A stretch of 48,402 bases of DNA, from the NCBI GenBank assembly GCA_015064745.1, contig SVRR01000012.1, positions 1-48,402 of the forward strand, read 5' to 3'. Shown here piece after piece: positions 34,530 to 41,199 of the stretch (positions are counted from its first letter, which is position 1; every line of letters begins with the position of its first letter). The notes beneath the pieces are model-generated. The model ran no database searches. It was given only the letters and a program-made list of their open reading frames with translations, and was not told the origin of the DNA. A program made the position numbers and the translations under genes. This stretch comes from Oscillospiraceae bacterium (lineage in GTDB: Bacteria; Bacillota; Clostridia; Oscillospirales; CAG-272).

Positions 34530-34590
34530 AATGGGGTGGCTTAACAGTCCATTGACAGAAAGTATATGGTCTTGTATAATAATGGGGTGG
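34530..34590 (+). promoter_or_regulatory. XRE gene promoter between two direct repeats
   Basis: TTGACA (34552-34557), 17-bp spacer, TATAAT (34575-34580). The 10-mer AATGGGGTGG occurs just upstream (34530-34539) and again immediately after the -10 (34581-34590), 51 bp apart. Such paired sites around a promoter would suit autoregulation by the encoded DNA-binding protein. Confidence 0.75.
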
Positions 34591-34602
34591 AGGTGGTCGA
34601 AC

Positions 34603-35607
34603 ATGACAGATAAAAAAACATTCGGTTCATTCATAAAAATCAAACGAACCGAGAAAAACTATTCACAAAAAGATTTGGCAGAACTGTTGTTTGTTACCGA
34701 GGGAGCAGTGAGTAAATGGGAGCGAGGCGTGTCCTATCCCGACATCACTATGATTTCTGATATTTGCCGTGTACTTGATATAAGCGAACACGAATTGATT
34801 ACTGCCTCAACCGATACGGACACAAGGAAAATGAAACGAGAGGCACGAAAATTCCGTGTGATCCGCGGAGCTTGGTTTTGGGTTCCGACAATTCTCTATG
34901 CAGCTGCGCTCTTAACTTGTTTTATTTGCAATCTTGCCGTAAATCACACGCTCTCTTGGTTCTTTATCGTATTGACCTCGCTGATTTGTGCATACTCATT
35001 TATCCCGACCTTCACCTTCTTTTTCAATTCCCAAAGGCTACTTGTTTTTTCTGTTTCGACGTATCTTTCGATTTGTCTGCTTTTATTTACCTGCACAGTA
35101 TATACGAATGGATTATCTTGGTTTTTAACGGCTTGTATCGGTATTTTGATCGGTTATGAGGTTATCTTTGTGCCTGTATTTTTATCTCATACCAAAATAT
35201 CACGCTACAAGTTTATGATCTCGTTTGCAGCGGCTTGCGTTTTAACGATTTTACTCTTGCTGAATATTCACATTTGGAATTCCTTCGGTGTCGTTCCCGC
35301 AATATTGCTCGCGTGCTATGCCTTCATACCCGTGATTATTTGCGCCGTCATTTGCGTGCTTCGCTTTGATGCTTTTCTCAAAGCAGGCATTTGTATCGCT
35401 TTCAGTGCGGTTGTGTATTATTTCACGAATTGTGTTGTGGATAAATTATTTGGTACAAATAACAGCTCCTATCAGGTGAATTTTAGCGATTGGCAGCAAT
35501 GCTCAAATGGAAATGTTCATTTAATATGTTTAATATCGCTTTTGTTCATAAGTGTTCTTTTTCTTGGAGTAGGTGTTTTTAGACTTTACAAAAAGAACGT
35601 CCGATAA
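34603..35607 (+). CDS. XRE-family helix-turn-helix membrane protein
   Basis: A 334-residue protein. Residues about 5-70 form a Cro/C1-type helix-turn-helix (FIKIKRTEKNYSQKDLAELLFVTEGAVSKWERGVSYPD). After a basic linker come about seven hydrophobic segments (about 95-320), so it is a DNA-binding domain tethered to the membrane. Clostridia have many such one-component regulators; the signal is unknown. ATG 34603 has GGAGG upstream. It is the only gene inside the inverted-repeat-bounded unit. Its base composition is more AT-rich than the flanking rqcH and nhaC genes, in line with a separate origin. Confidence 0.85.
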   Translation: MTDKKTFGSFIKIKRTEKNYSQKDLAELLFVTEGAVSKWERGVSYPDITMISDICRVLDISEHELITASTDTDTRKMKREARKFRVIRGAWFWVPTILYAAALLTCFICNLAVNHTLSWFFIVLTSLICAYSFIPTFTFFFNSQRLLVFSVSTYLSICLLLFTCTVYTNGLSWFLTACIGILIGYEVIFVPVFLSHTKISRYKFMISFAAACVLTILLLLNIHIWNSFGVVPAILLACYAFIPVIICAVICVLRFDAFLKAGICIAFSAVVYYFTNCVVDKLFGTNNSSYQVNFSDWQQCSNGNVHLICLISLLFISVLFLGVGVFRLYKKNVR

Positions 35608-35621
35608 ATTCCTGTTTATCG

Positions 35622-35652
35622 AAAAGGCTCTTCACATAAGGAGCCTTTTTTA
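35622..35652 (+). terminator. Terminator of the XRE gene
   Basis: AAAAGGCTC / GAGCCTTTTTT with an unpaired loop of about ten bases and a T6 run. Confidence 0.88.
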
Positions 35653-35712
35653 TGTTCATCTATAACTTGTCAATTTTCCTGACAAGCACTGCATCCGTGT
35701 CCACAAATGCAA

Positions 35713-35746
35713 AATACGGCATACCTCTTTCGAGATATGCCGTATT
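35713..35746. other. Strong hairpin near the right inverted repeat
   Basis: AATACGGCATA pairs perfectly with TATGCCGTATT, with extra CTC/GAG pairs inside. Neither side has a good T run, so it is not an obvious terminator. Another inverted repeat, CTTGTCA/TGACAAG, lies at 35667-35687. Purpose unknown. Confidence 0.6.
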
Positions 35747-35754
35747 CTTGAAAA

Positions 35755-35793
35755 CTGTCCTTTAATGTACGCCCCTATCGCAACAGCCTTTTT
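35755..35793 (-). repeat. Right 39-bp imperfect inverted repeat of the XRE unit
   Basis: Read on the minus strand it starts AAAAAGGCTGTTGCGATAG and ends TAAAGGACAG, with three mismatches to the left arm (one G for A, AT for CC). It lies 11 bp past the nhaC stop codon. Confidence 0.9.
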
Positions 35794-35804
35794 GAATGGT
35801 AAAA

Positions 35805-37442
35805 TTATTCTGCAACGACAGTCTTCTTCTTTTGATAGAAGCGAATGCCGAAGAGGGTAGCTACCGTCAGGATAGCACCAACGGGCAGGCAGATCCAAGC
35901 ATTGGGAACAAAGCCTGCGAGAATGTAGCACACGAAGGAAATGCCTGCAACGGTAACTGCATAGGGCAGCTGTGTGGATACGTGATCCACGTGATTGCAG
36001 TTCGCACCTGCCGACGCCATAATGGTGGTGTCGGAGATGGGGGAGCAGTGGTCGCCGCAAACAGCGCCTGCAAGGCAGGCAGAGATGCCGACGAAGAGCA
36101 AAGGATCGTCAATGCCGAACATGCTGGTAACGATGGGAATGAGAATACCGAAGGTGCCCCACGAGGTACCCGTTGCGAATGCAAGCACGCAAGCAACCAG
36201 GAAGATAACTGCGGGCAAGAACTTCGCTGCGGTTTCGGGGAAGGAAGCCATCATGCCTTTGACGTAAACGTCTGCACCGAGAAGTCCGGTCACGTTCTTC
36301 AAAGCGGTGGCAAAGGTAAGGATGAGGATGGCAGGAACCATGGCGATAAAGCCCTTGGCAATGCAGTCCATCGCACCCTGGAAGTTGATAAGACGGCGGC
36401 AGATAAGATAGGCAATGGTAAGAATGAAGGCAAGCAGTGCGCCCCAAGGCAGACCGATGGTTGCGTCGGTGTTACCGAATGCGCCTACGAAGTCACCCTT
36501 GTAGTCGGTGCCGCCCCAAGCGTCGGTGCCGAAGAAGCCGCCAACGTAGAGAAGTGCGAGCACGCAAGCTACGACGAGCACGATAACGGGGATAAGAAGA
36601 TCCCAAAGACGTCCGCGAGGATTGGGGGCTTCGGCAGCTTCGGCGTTTTCACCGAGAATGCCAAGCTCGCCGTTCTGCGCCTTGATCTCAAAGTCAGCCA
36701 TTTTGCCGTAATCAAAGGCAAGAATAGCCATCGTGATGATAAAGACGAAGGTGAGAAGCGAGTAGAAGTTAAAGGGAATCGCGCGAACGAAGAGCTCAAT
36801 GCCCGAAATGGGGAAATCCTCGGGAACGGAACCGGAAACGGCTGCTGCCCAAGAGGAAACGGGTGCGATCATACAGATGGGAGCCGCGGTTGCGTCAATG
36901 ATGTACGCAAGCTTAACGCGGGACATCTTGTGCGTGTCCGTCACGGGAGACATGACCGTACCGACGGTCAAGCAGTTGAAATAGTCGTCAATGAAAATGA
37001 GAACGCCGAGCACGAAGGTGGCGAGATATGCGCCAAGCTTGGTTTTAATGTGCGTCTGTGCCCATCTGCCGAAGGCGGCGGAGGCGCCTGTCTTGTTTAC
37101 GAGAGCGACGAGTGCGCCGAGAAGCACGAGAAATACGAAGATGCCCGCGGTACCGGATGCGGCATTGACGATACCGTCGTTCACAACGGTATCTACGGTA
37201 GCCGCGAAGTTGAATTTAGCGTGCATCATGGCGCCGACGGCGACACCGATGAAAAGGGAAGAATACGCTTCCTTGGTGATCAAAGCAAGTCCGATCGCGA
37301 CCACAGGGGGAAGGAGTGCCCAAAGGGTGTTCGCGAAAGTGAAATCCTCGGGCTTGACTGCGCAAATGATGGCGAGCATCGCGATAACGGCAACACCCAC
37401 ACAAAGCGCAACCAAATTTGCGTTTTTACGTAAAGCCTGCAT
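35805..37442 (-). CDS. Na+/H+ antiporter of the NhaC family
   Basis: A 545-residue inner-membrane transporter with about twelve hydrophobic segments. Typical features of the NhaC/MleN superfamily: GAMMHAKFNF, FIDDYFNCLTVGTVMSPVTD (acidic ion-site region), SSWAAAVSG, and near the C-terminus ATGTSWGTFGILIPI and GAVCGDHCSPISDTTIMAS. A soluble loop (AEAAEAPNPRGR) splits the two halves. It would exchange Na+ for H+; some relatives couple to malate/lactate or other organic ions, so the substrate is not certain. AGAGGA lies before ATG 37442. It is a single-gene unit with its own promoter. Confidence 0.92.
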   Translation of the reverse strand: MQALRKNANLVALCVGVAVIAMLAIICAVKPEDFTFANTLWALLPPVVAIGLALITKEAYSSLFIGVAVGAMMHAKFNFAATVDTVVNDGIVNAASGTAGIFVFLVLLGALVALVNKTGASAAFGRWAQTHIKTKLGAYLATFVLGVLIFIDDYFNCLTVGTVMSPVTDTHKMSRVKLAYIIDATAAPICMIAPVSSWAAAVSGSVPEDFPISGIELFVRAIPFNFYSLLTFVFIITMAILAFDYGKMADFEIKAQNGELGILGENAEAAEAPNPRGRLWDLLIPVIVLVVACVLALLYVGGFFGTDAWGGTDYKGDFVGAFGNTDATIGLPWGALLAFILTIAYLICRRLINFQGAMDCIAKGFIAMVPAILILTFATALKNVTGLLGADVYVKGMMASFPETAAKFLPAVIFLVACVLAFATGTSWGTFGILIPIVTSMFGIDDPLLFVGISACLAGAVCGDHCSPISDTTIMASAGANCNHVDHVSTQLPYAVTVAGISFVCYILAGFVPNAWICLPVGAILTVATLFGIRFYQKKKTVVAE

Positions 37443-37497
37443 AGTAGTCCTCTTTTTGAATTTTTATTTTGATGCGGAAGCATCAGGGAATATATTT

Positions 37498-37526
37498 ATT
37501 ATAGGAAAAAGTGATAGATTTGTCAA
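37498..37526 (-). promoter_or_regulatory. Promoter of the NhaC-type gene
   Basis: Minus strand TTGACA (37526-37521), 17-bp spacer, TATAAT (37503-37498), consensus. The leader is about 50 nt and includes a small TGATGC/GCATCA hairpin (37470-37484). Confidence 0.9.
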
Positions 37527-37567
37527 GCATTCTTGCGAAATTGTCGAAAAAATAAGTAAAATTTATG

Positions 37568-37612
37568 AAAAAGAAGCGAAAAAGCACAATTAAGCACCTT
37601 TCCGCTTCTTTT
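37568..37612 (-). terminator. Terminator of the ligase/ACP operon
   Basis: On the minus strand AAGAAGCG pairs with CGCTTCTT, with an inner GAAAG/CTTTTTC-like extension, followed by five T. About 50 bp past the acyl carrier protein gene. Confidence 0.8.
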
Positions 37613-37660
37613 ATCAAAGTATTAAAGTGTGACGCTTGCGCGCCGTATGTTTAAAAACGA

Positions 37661-37894
37661 TTATTTTCCGACCTTGCTTTCAAGATAGTTTACAACGTCG
37701 CCGACCGTGATCAGCTCACGCAGGTCGTCGTCGTCGATCTCGATGTTGAACTTTTCCTCGCAAAGCAGCACGAGGTCGGCAAGTTCAAGGGAGTTGATAC
37801 CGAGGTCGTTACCGAGGCTGGCTTCGAGCGTGATATCATCGGGGTTTTCGATGTTCAGCTCGGTAACCAAAAGATTTTTGATTTCTTCTAACAT
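37661..37894 (-). CDS. Acyl carrier protein
   Basis: A 77-residue acyl carrier protein. The phosphopantetheine attachment site is Ser35 in GINSLELADL; most fatty-acid ACPs have DSL here, so Asn replaces Asp before the serine. The acidic helix II/III region EEKFNIEIDDDDL is typical. The gene lies 53 bp after an AMP-forming ligase and ends an operon, so this may be a dedicated carrier loaded by that ligase rather than the general AcpP. I therefore leave the symbol empty. The start has AGGAGG upstream. Confidence 0.93.
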   Translation of the reverse strand: MLEEIKNLLVTELNIENPDDITLEASLGNDLGINSLELADLVLLCEEKFNIEIDDDDLRELITVGDVVNYLESKVGK

Positions 37895-37947
37895 GGGAAT
37901 GTCCTCCTGTTGTTTCGTGTGTTTCTTAAAAGTTTATCGTAAAAGGC

Positions 37948-39660
37948 TTATTTTACCTTAAAACGCTTGATTTTTCTCGAACTTGTCTTTTCAAACTCGG
38001 TGAACCGAACCTCAGTCGCCGTCATATGCTTGAAGGAAGGTAGCTTTTTGTTGGTTGCTGTGACGATTGCGGTGAGTATCGTCTCAATTTCTTCATCGGT
38101 CTTTTCGCGGAGTGCCTCGGCATCGCGGTTGGGAACGACGATAGCGGTGATAACGATCTCGTCGCTATCCTCTTTTTGCCGTCCAAGGACGACCGACTCA
38201 AGGATCTCGGGGTTTTTACCCAAATGCTCCTCAAGCTCCTCGGGGAACACGTTTTTACCGTTGGAAAGAATGATAACGTTCTTCTTTCTACCGGTAATAT
38301 AGATATACCCCTTTTTGTCCATATAGCCGATGTCACCGGTGCGGAACCAGCCGTCCTCGGTGAAGACTGCCGCCGTTGCTTCGGGGTTCTTGTAATAGCC
38401 GAGCATGACGTTTTCGCCCTTGACGAGGATCTCGCCCGTTTCCTGTCCGGGGTCGTAATCGATCATGACCTCGCAGTTAAGAACGGGAGTACCCACAGAA
38501 CGGAATTTAACCTTGCCGGGACGGTTGACCGCCACGAGGGGAGAGCACTCGGTGATGCCGTAGCCTTCAAGCACGGTAATGCCGAAATGGTAAAAGTCCT
38601 TGATGATCTCGGGGTTGATGGGAGCGCCGCCGCAAACGATGCTCTTCAAATTGCCGCCGAACGCGGCAGTGATTCTGCCAAAGAGCTTTTCGCGGATATC
38701 GATGCCGACGTCAAGAAGACCCGCGTTCACCTTCATTGCGGCGCGTACCTTCTTTTCCATACCTTGCTTGCGGATTTCTGCCCAGATCTTCTTATGCATC
38801 GTTTCAACGAAGAGAGGAACCATCGCAAGCGCGTTGGGCTTGAATTCCGAAATGTTCTTCAAAACGTGCTTCAAGCTGTCGTTGATGAGAACGGAAGCAC
38901 CGATATTCATCAGCGCCAAATGTCCGCAGGTCATTTCGTAGGTGTGATGCGCGGGGAGGACGGAAACGAAGGTGTTTTCGTCGTCGTACGACATCGAAAG
39001 ACAAGAAGAGTTAGTGGCGGCGGTCAAGTTGCGCTGGGAGAGCATGACACCCTTCGATGTGCCCGTCGTTCCCGAGGTGCAGATGATAGCGCACATCTTT
39101 TCCATATCAAGCTCAATGTGCTGATAGCTGTCGTTGCCTGCCGCAAGCTCCTCGTCACCCATTTTAAGCACGTCCTCGTAGGTGAAGAAGCGCTCGTCGG
39201 GGAAGGGCTCACCGTCGGGGTTGATCGCAACGAAGTAGCGAATGCCGGGAGAACGCTTGGCAATCTCGGCAATGTGCTTGTTCATGCATCCCGTGTAGAA
39301 GAGCGCTTCCGCATCCGTAAACGAGAAGAAGCCATCTAATTCATCGACGGCAATATCTTTGTCTAGGGGAACGATGACGCCGTTACCGTTAACAACGGCA
39401 AGATAAGTGGTGGTATAAGCGGGATGTACCTCTCCCATGACGGCAACGTGACGTCCGAGAAGATCTAGCTTTGCAAGCGCTTGACCCAAACGGTTCATGT
39501 TGGTCCAAAGCTCGTTGAAGGAGCAGGTTTTGATCTCACGATTATCAAAGTAATGATATAGGGTCTTGTCACCGAAAATCTCGGCACAGCCACGCGGCAA
39601 ATCGCGAAGATCTGTAATGTGCTTCGGCGGCTTTGCTTTAAGGTTGTTTACCATTCTCAT
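37948..39660 (-). CDS. AMP-forming acyl ligase (acyl-CoA/acyl-ACP synthetase family)
   Basis: A 570-residue ANL-superfamily enzyme that activates a carboxylic acid with ATP and transfers it to a thiol. Motifs: P-loop TSGTTGTSKG (195-204), GYGITECSPL, GWFRTGDIGYMDKKGYIYITGRKKNVIILSNGKNVFPEELE. The sequence is closest to long-chain fatty-acid ligases. Because an acyl carrier protein gene follows directly, the acceptor may be ACP instead of CoA (inference). The start at 39660 fits GGGAGG 10 nt upstream; an ATG two codons later is possible. Confidence 0.9.
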   Translation of the reverse strand: MRMVNNLKAKPPKHITDLRDLPRGCAEIFGDKTLYHYFDNREIKTCSFNELWTNMNRLGQALAKLDLLGRHVAVMGEVHPAYTTTYLAVVNGNGVIVPLDKDIAVDELDGFFSFTDAEALFYTGCMNKHIAEIAKRSPGIRYFVAINPDGEPFPDERFFTYEDVLKMGDEELAAGNDSYQHIELDMEKMCAIICTSGTTGTSKGVMLSQRNLTAATNSSCLSMSYDDENTFVSVLPAHHTYEMTCGHLALMNIGASVLINDSLKHVLKNISEFKPNALAMVPLFVETMHKKIWAEIRKQGMEKKVRAAMKVNAGLLDVGIDIREKLFGRITAAFGGNLKSIVCGGAPINPEIIKDFYHFGITVLEGYGITECSPLVAVNRPGKVKFRSVGTPVLNCEVMIDYDPGQETGEILVKGENVMLGYYKNPEATAAVFTEDGWFRTGDIGYMDKKGYIYITGRKKNVIILSNGKNVFPEELEEHLGKNPEILESVVLGRQKEDSDEIVITAIVVPNRDAEALREKTDEEIETILTAIVTATNKKLPSFKHMTATEVRFTEFEKTSSRKIKRFKVK

Positions 39661-39719
39661 ATAAGGATGACCTCCCGAACACAACTATAAAGGTTGTATT
39701 GAAAATAAAAGACTAATCT

Positions 39720-39748
39720 ATTATACACGAAAAAGATTTTTTTGTCAA
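39720..39748 (-). promoter_or_regulatory. Promoter of the ligase/ACP operon
   Basis: Minus strand TTGACA (39748-39743), 17-bp spacer, TATAAT (39725-39720), both consensus. Confidence 0.9.
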
Positions 39749-39817
39749 GTATTATTTTTTTAGGCATATATTTCTGTATGAAATCGGAGAAAAAAGGAAG
39801 AGTTTCATGCAAAGGCA

Positions 39818-39847
39818 TTGACTTTTTGGGATGCCTTGTGTTAAAAT
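39818..39847 (+). promoter_or_regulatory. Promoter of the NfeD-like gene
   Basis: TTGACT (39818-39823), 18-bp spacer, TAAAAT (39842-39847). The leader is about 40 nt. Confidence 0.75.
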
Positions 39848-39892
39848 ACCAAGTAGTTGATTTAGTGTATGTGTAACAATGGAGGAAAATAC

Positions 39893-40324
39893 ATGCAATA
39901 TCTTTGGCTGGCTCTTCTTATTCTTTCCGCGCTCCTTGAAGGCCTTTTGACGCGGGGCGTTTTTCTTTGCTTTGTCCCTTCTGCTCTCGTTGCGATGATT
40001 CTCGCCTTCTTTCGTGCTTCCGCATGGATTCAAGTTGGTGTCTTCCTTATTCTTACGGCGCTATCTTTTGTGTTGCTTCGTCCTATCGTGCGCGGTCTTC
40101 TTCGCGCCAAGATGCCTGACGGGTTTTCCGTTGAGTCCGCTATCGGTACGCGCTGCACCGTTGTGGAACGGTTGGATAACCTCGCGGGGCGCGGAGCGGT
40201 AACGGTGAACGGCATGGAATGGGCAGCTCGCACCACCTCGGATGAAATCGTTATCGAGGCGGAGAGCGAGGTCGAGATCATCGCTGTCGAGGGCGTGAAG
40301 TTTATCTGCCGTGCGGTAAAATGA
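39893..40324 (+). CDS. NfeD-family membrane protein
   Basis: A 143-residue protein with three hydrophobic segments (about 3-20, 22-44, 47-68) and a soluble C-terminal OB-fold domain (about 80-143; IGTRCTVVERLDNLAGRGAVTVNGMEWAART). This is the short NfeD form, which in many bacteria works with a flotillin/SPFH-type protein; no such gene is adjacent here. GGAGG lies 7 nt before ATG 39893. Own promoter and terminator. Confidence 0.88.
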   Translation: MQYLWLALLILSALLEGLLTRGVFLCFVPSALVAMILAFFRASAWIQVGVFLILTALSFVLLRPIVRGLLRAKMPDGFSVESAIGTRCTVVERLDNLAGRGAVTVNGMEWAARTTSDEIVIEAESEVEIIAVEGVKFICRAVK

Positions 40325-40330
40325 TTTAAA

Positions 40331-40372
40331 CTTGTAACTTGTAAATTGTAAATTGTAACTTTAAAATTGTAA
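40331..40372 (+). repeat. Six in-phase heptamers, (A/C)TTGTAA
   Basis: Starting at 40331 the heptamers read CTTGTAA, CTTGTAA, ATTGTAA, ATTGTAA, CTTTAAA, ATTGTAA with no gaps. They lie between the NfeD stop codon and its terminator. This may be slippage-generated or a binding array; no function is evident. Confidence 0.75.
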
Positions 40373-40403
40373 AAGGCTGTTCTTTCGAACGGCCTTTTTT
40401 TTT
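40371..40403 (+). terminator. Terminator of the NfeD-like gene
   Basis: AAAGGC-T-GTTC / GAAC-G-GCCTTT stem with loop TTTC and a run of nine T. Confidence 0.9.
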
Positions 40404-40428
40404 GTATTTACAAATTTTGTAGATAAAT

Positions 40429-40469
40429 TTATATAAATCACTTGACAAATTATATAAATGAGGTATAAT
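40429..40469 (+). promoter_or_regulatory. Promoter and operator-like repeats of the RHH gene
   Basis: TTGACA (40442-40447), 16-bp spacer, TATAAT (40464-40469). The 10-mer TTATATAAAT occurs at 40429-40438, just before the -35, and again at 40450-40459 inside the spacer, exactly 21 bp apart (two helical turns). This fits paired sites for a dimeric ribbon-helix-helix repressor; the next gene codes such a protein, so autoregulation is likely (inference). Confidence 0.75.
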
Positions 40470-40496
40470 ATGTATTGGAAGAAGGGAGGAATTCCT

Positions 40497-41144
40497 GTGA
40501 AAAAAAACAATTATTCCTTAATGCTTTCGGAGGGGGTTGTAAATGCGATCGACGCGGAGGCGGCACGGCTCGGTACAAATCGTTCCGCATTGATCAATCG
40601 TATCTTGGCGGAATACGTCTCCTACGTTACCCCCGAAATGCGAATACGTCAAATATTATGCAGTGTCAGGGAAACGCTTGACGGTGCTTTTCGTCGTGAT
40701 GGCGAGGGAGAAAACATCCTTTGTATGACCACAGCGCTTTCTTATCGGTACAACCCTACCGTTCGCTACGCGCTTGAGCTCTATCGAAGCGGCGAAAGTC
40801 TTGGGGAGATCCGCGTTTCGATGCGTACGAAAAACCCCTTGCTTTTAGAAATCTTCGCCGATTTTTGCGCCCATTTTGCCGCCGTAGAGAAGCGGTACAT
40901 GGGAAAGGGCGAGTACGGCTTCGGTGAAGGGCGCTTCATTCGCGTGCTTCGTTTGCGTAAGAATGACGGTATTGCCGATATGATGACGCTTGAAGAGCTT
41001 GGTGGGTACGTAGCGCACTACATCTCTATGCTTGACCGCGCGCTTAAGCTGTATTGCCGATATGCGGCGGATATTGCCGAGGCGCTCTCTGTTCTTGACG
41101 GTGTGTATCGCAAGTATCTTTCCGAAGCAACGGTGCTTTTATAG
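40497..41144 (+). CDS. Ribbon-helix-helix (CopG/Arc-like) protein with helical C-terminal domain
   Basis: A 215-residue protein. Residues about 4-42 (NYSLMLSEGVVNAIDAEAARLGTNRSALINRILAEYVS) form a ribbon-helix-helix DNA-binding unit with the turn LGTNRSAL. About 170 helical residues follow (RIRQILCSVRETLDGAFRR; YALELYRSGESLGEIRVSMRTK) with no known motif; they may bind a ligand or partner. The start codon is GTG at 40497, with GGGAGG 8 nt upstream; the frame stays open upstream through the promoter, which argues against an earlier start. clpB follows after 55 bp with no terminator seen between them. Confidence 0.82.
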   Translation: MKKNNYSLMLSEGVVNAIDAEAARLGTNRSALINRILAEYVSYVTPEMRIRQILCSVRETLDGAFRRDGEGENILCMTTALSYRYNPTVRYALELYRSGESLGEIRVSMRTKNPLLLEIFADFCAHFAAVEKRYMGKGEYGFGEGRFIRVLRLRKNDGIADMMTLEELGGYVAHYISMLDRALKLYCRYAADIAEALSVLDGVYRKYLSEATVLL

Positions 41145-41168
41145 TATGCTTGGCTACCGTGCATACTA
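41142..41168. promoter_or_regulatory. Perfect palindrome between the RHH gene and clpB
   Basis: TAGTATGC (41142-41149) and GCATACTA (41161-41168) form an 8-bp inverted repeat with an 11-nt centre. The first three bases are the stop codon of the RHH gene. There is no T run, so it is not a terminator. It matches neither CIRCE nor the CtsR box. It could be an operator or an RNA processing stem in front of clpB. Confidence 0.6.
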
Positions 41169-41199
41169 GACTTAATTACGAAAGTGGGAGAAAACAGAG

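Noticed and set aside
34394-35793. Ordinary insertion sequence
   Set aside because: The inverted-repeat unit codes no transposase, only an XRE/membrane regulator, and no clear target-site duplication is visible beyond a doubtful GA.
35656-36060. Open frame across the right inverted repeat and the end of the NhaC-type gene
   Set aside because: Overlaps the transporter in another frame with no start signal; the segment in the repeat is not convincing as coding.
35796-37433. Open frame of 545 codons on the plus strand opposite the NhaC-type gene
   Set aside because: No recognisable motif, Gly/Asn/Glu-rich composition typical of an antisense frame, and the minus strand codes a clear transporter.
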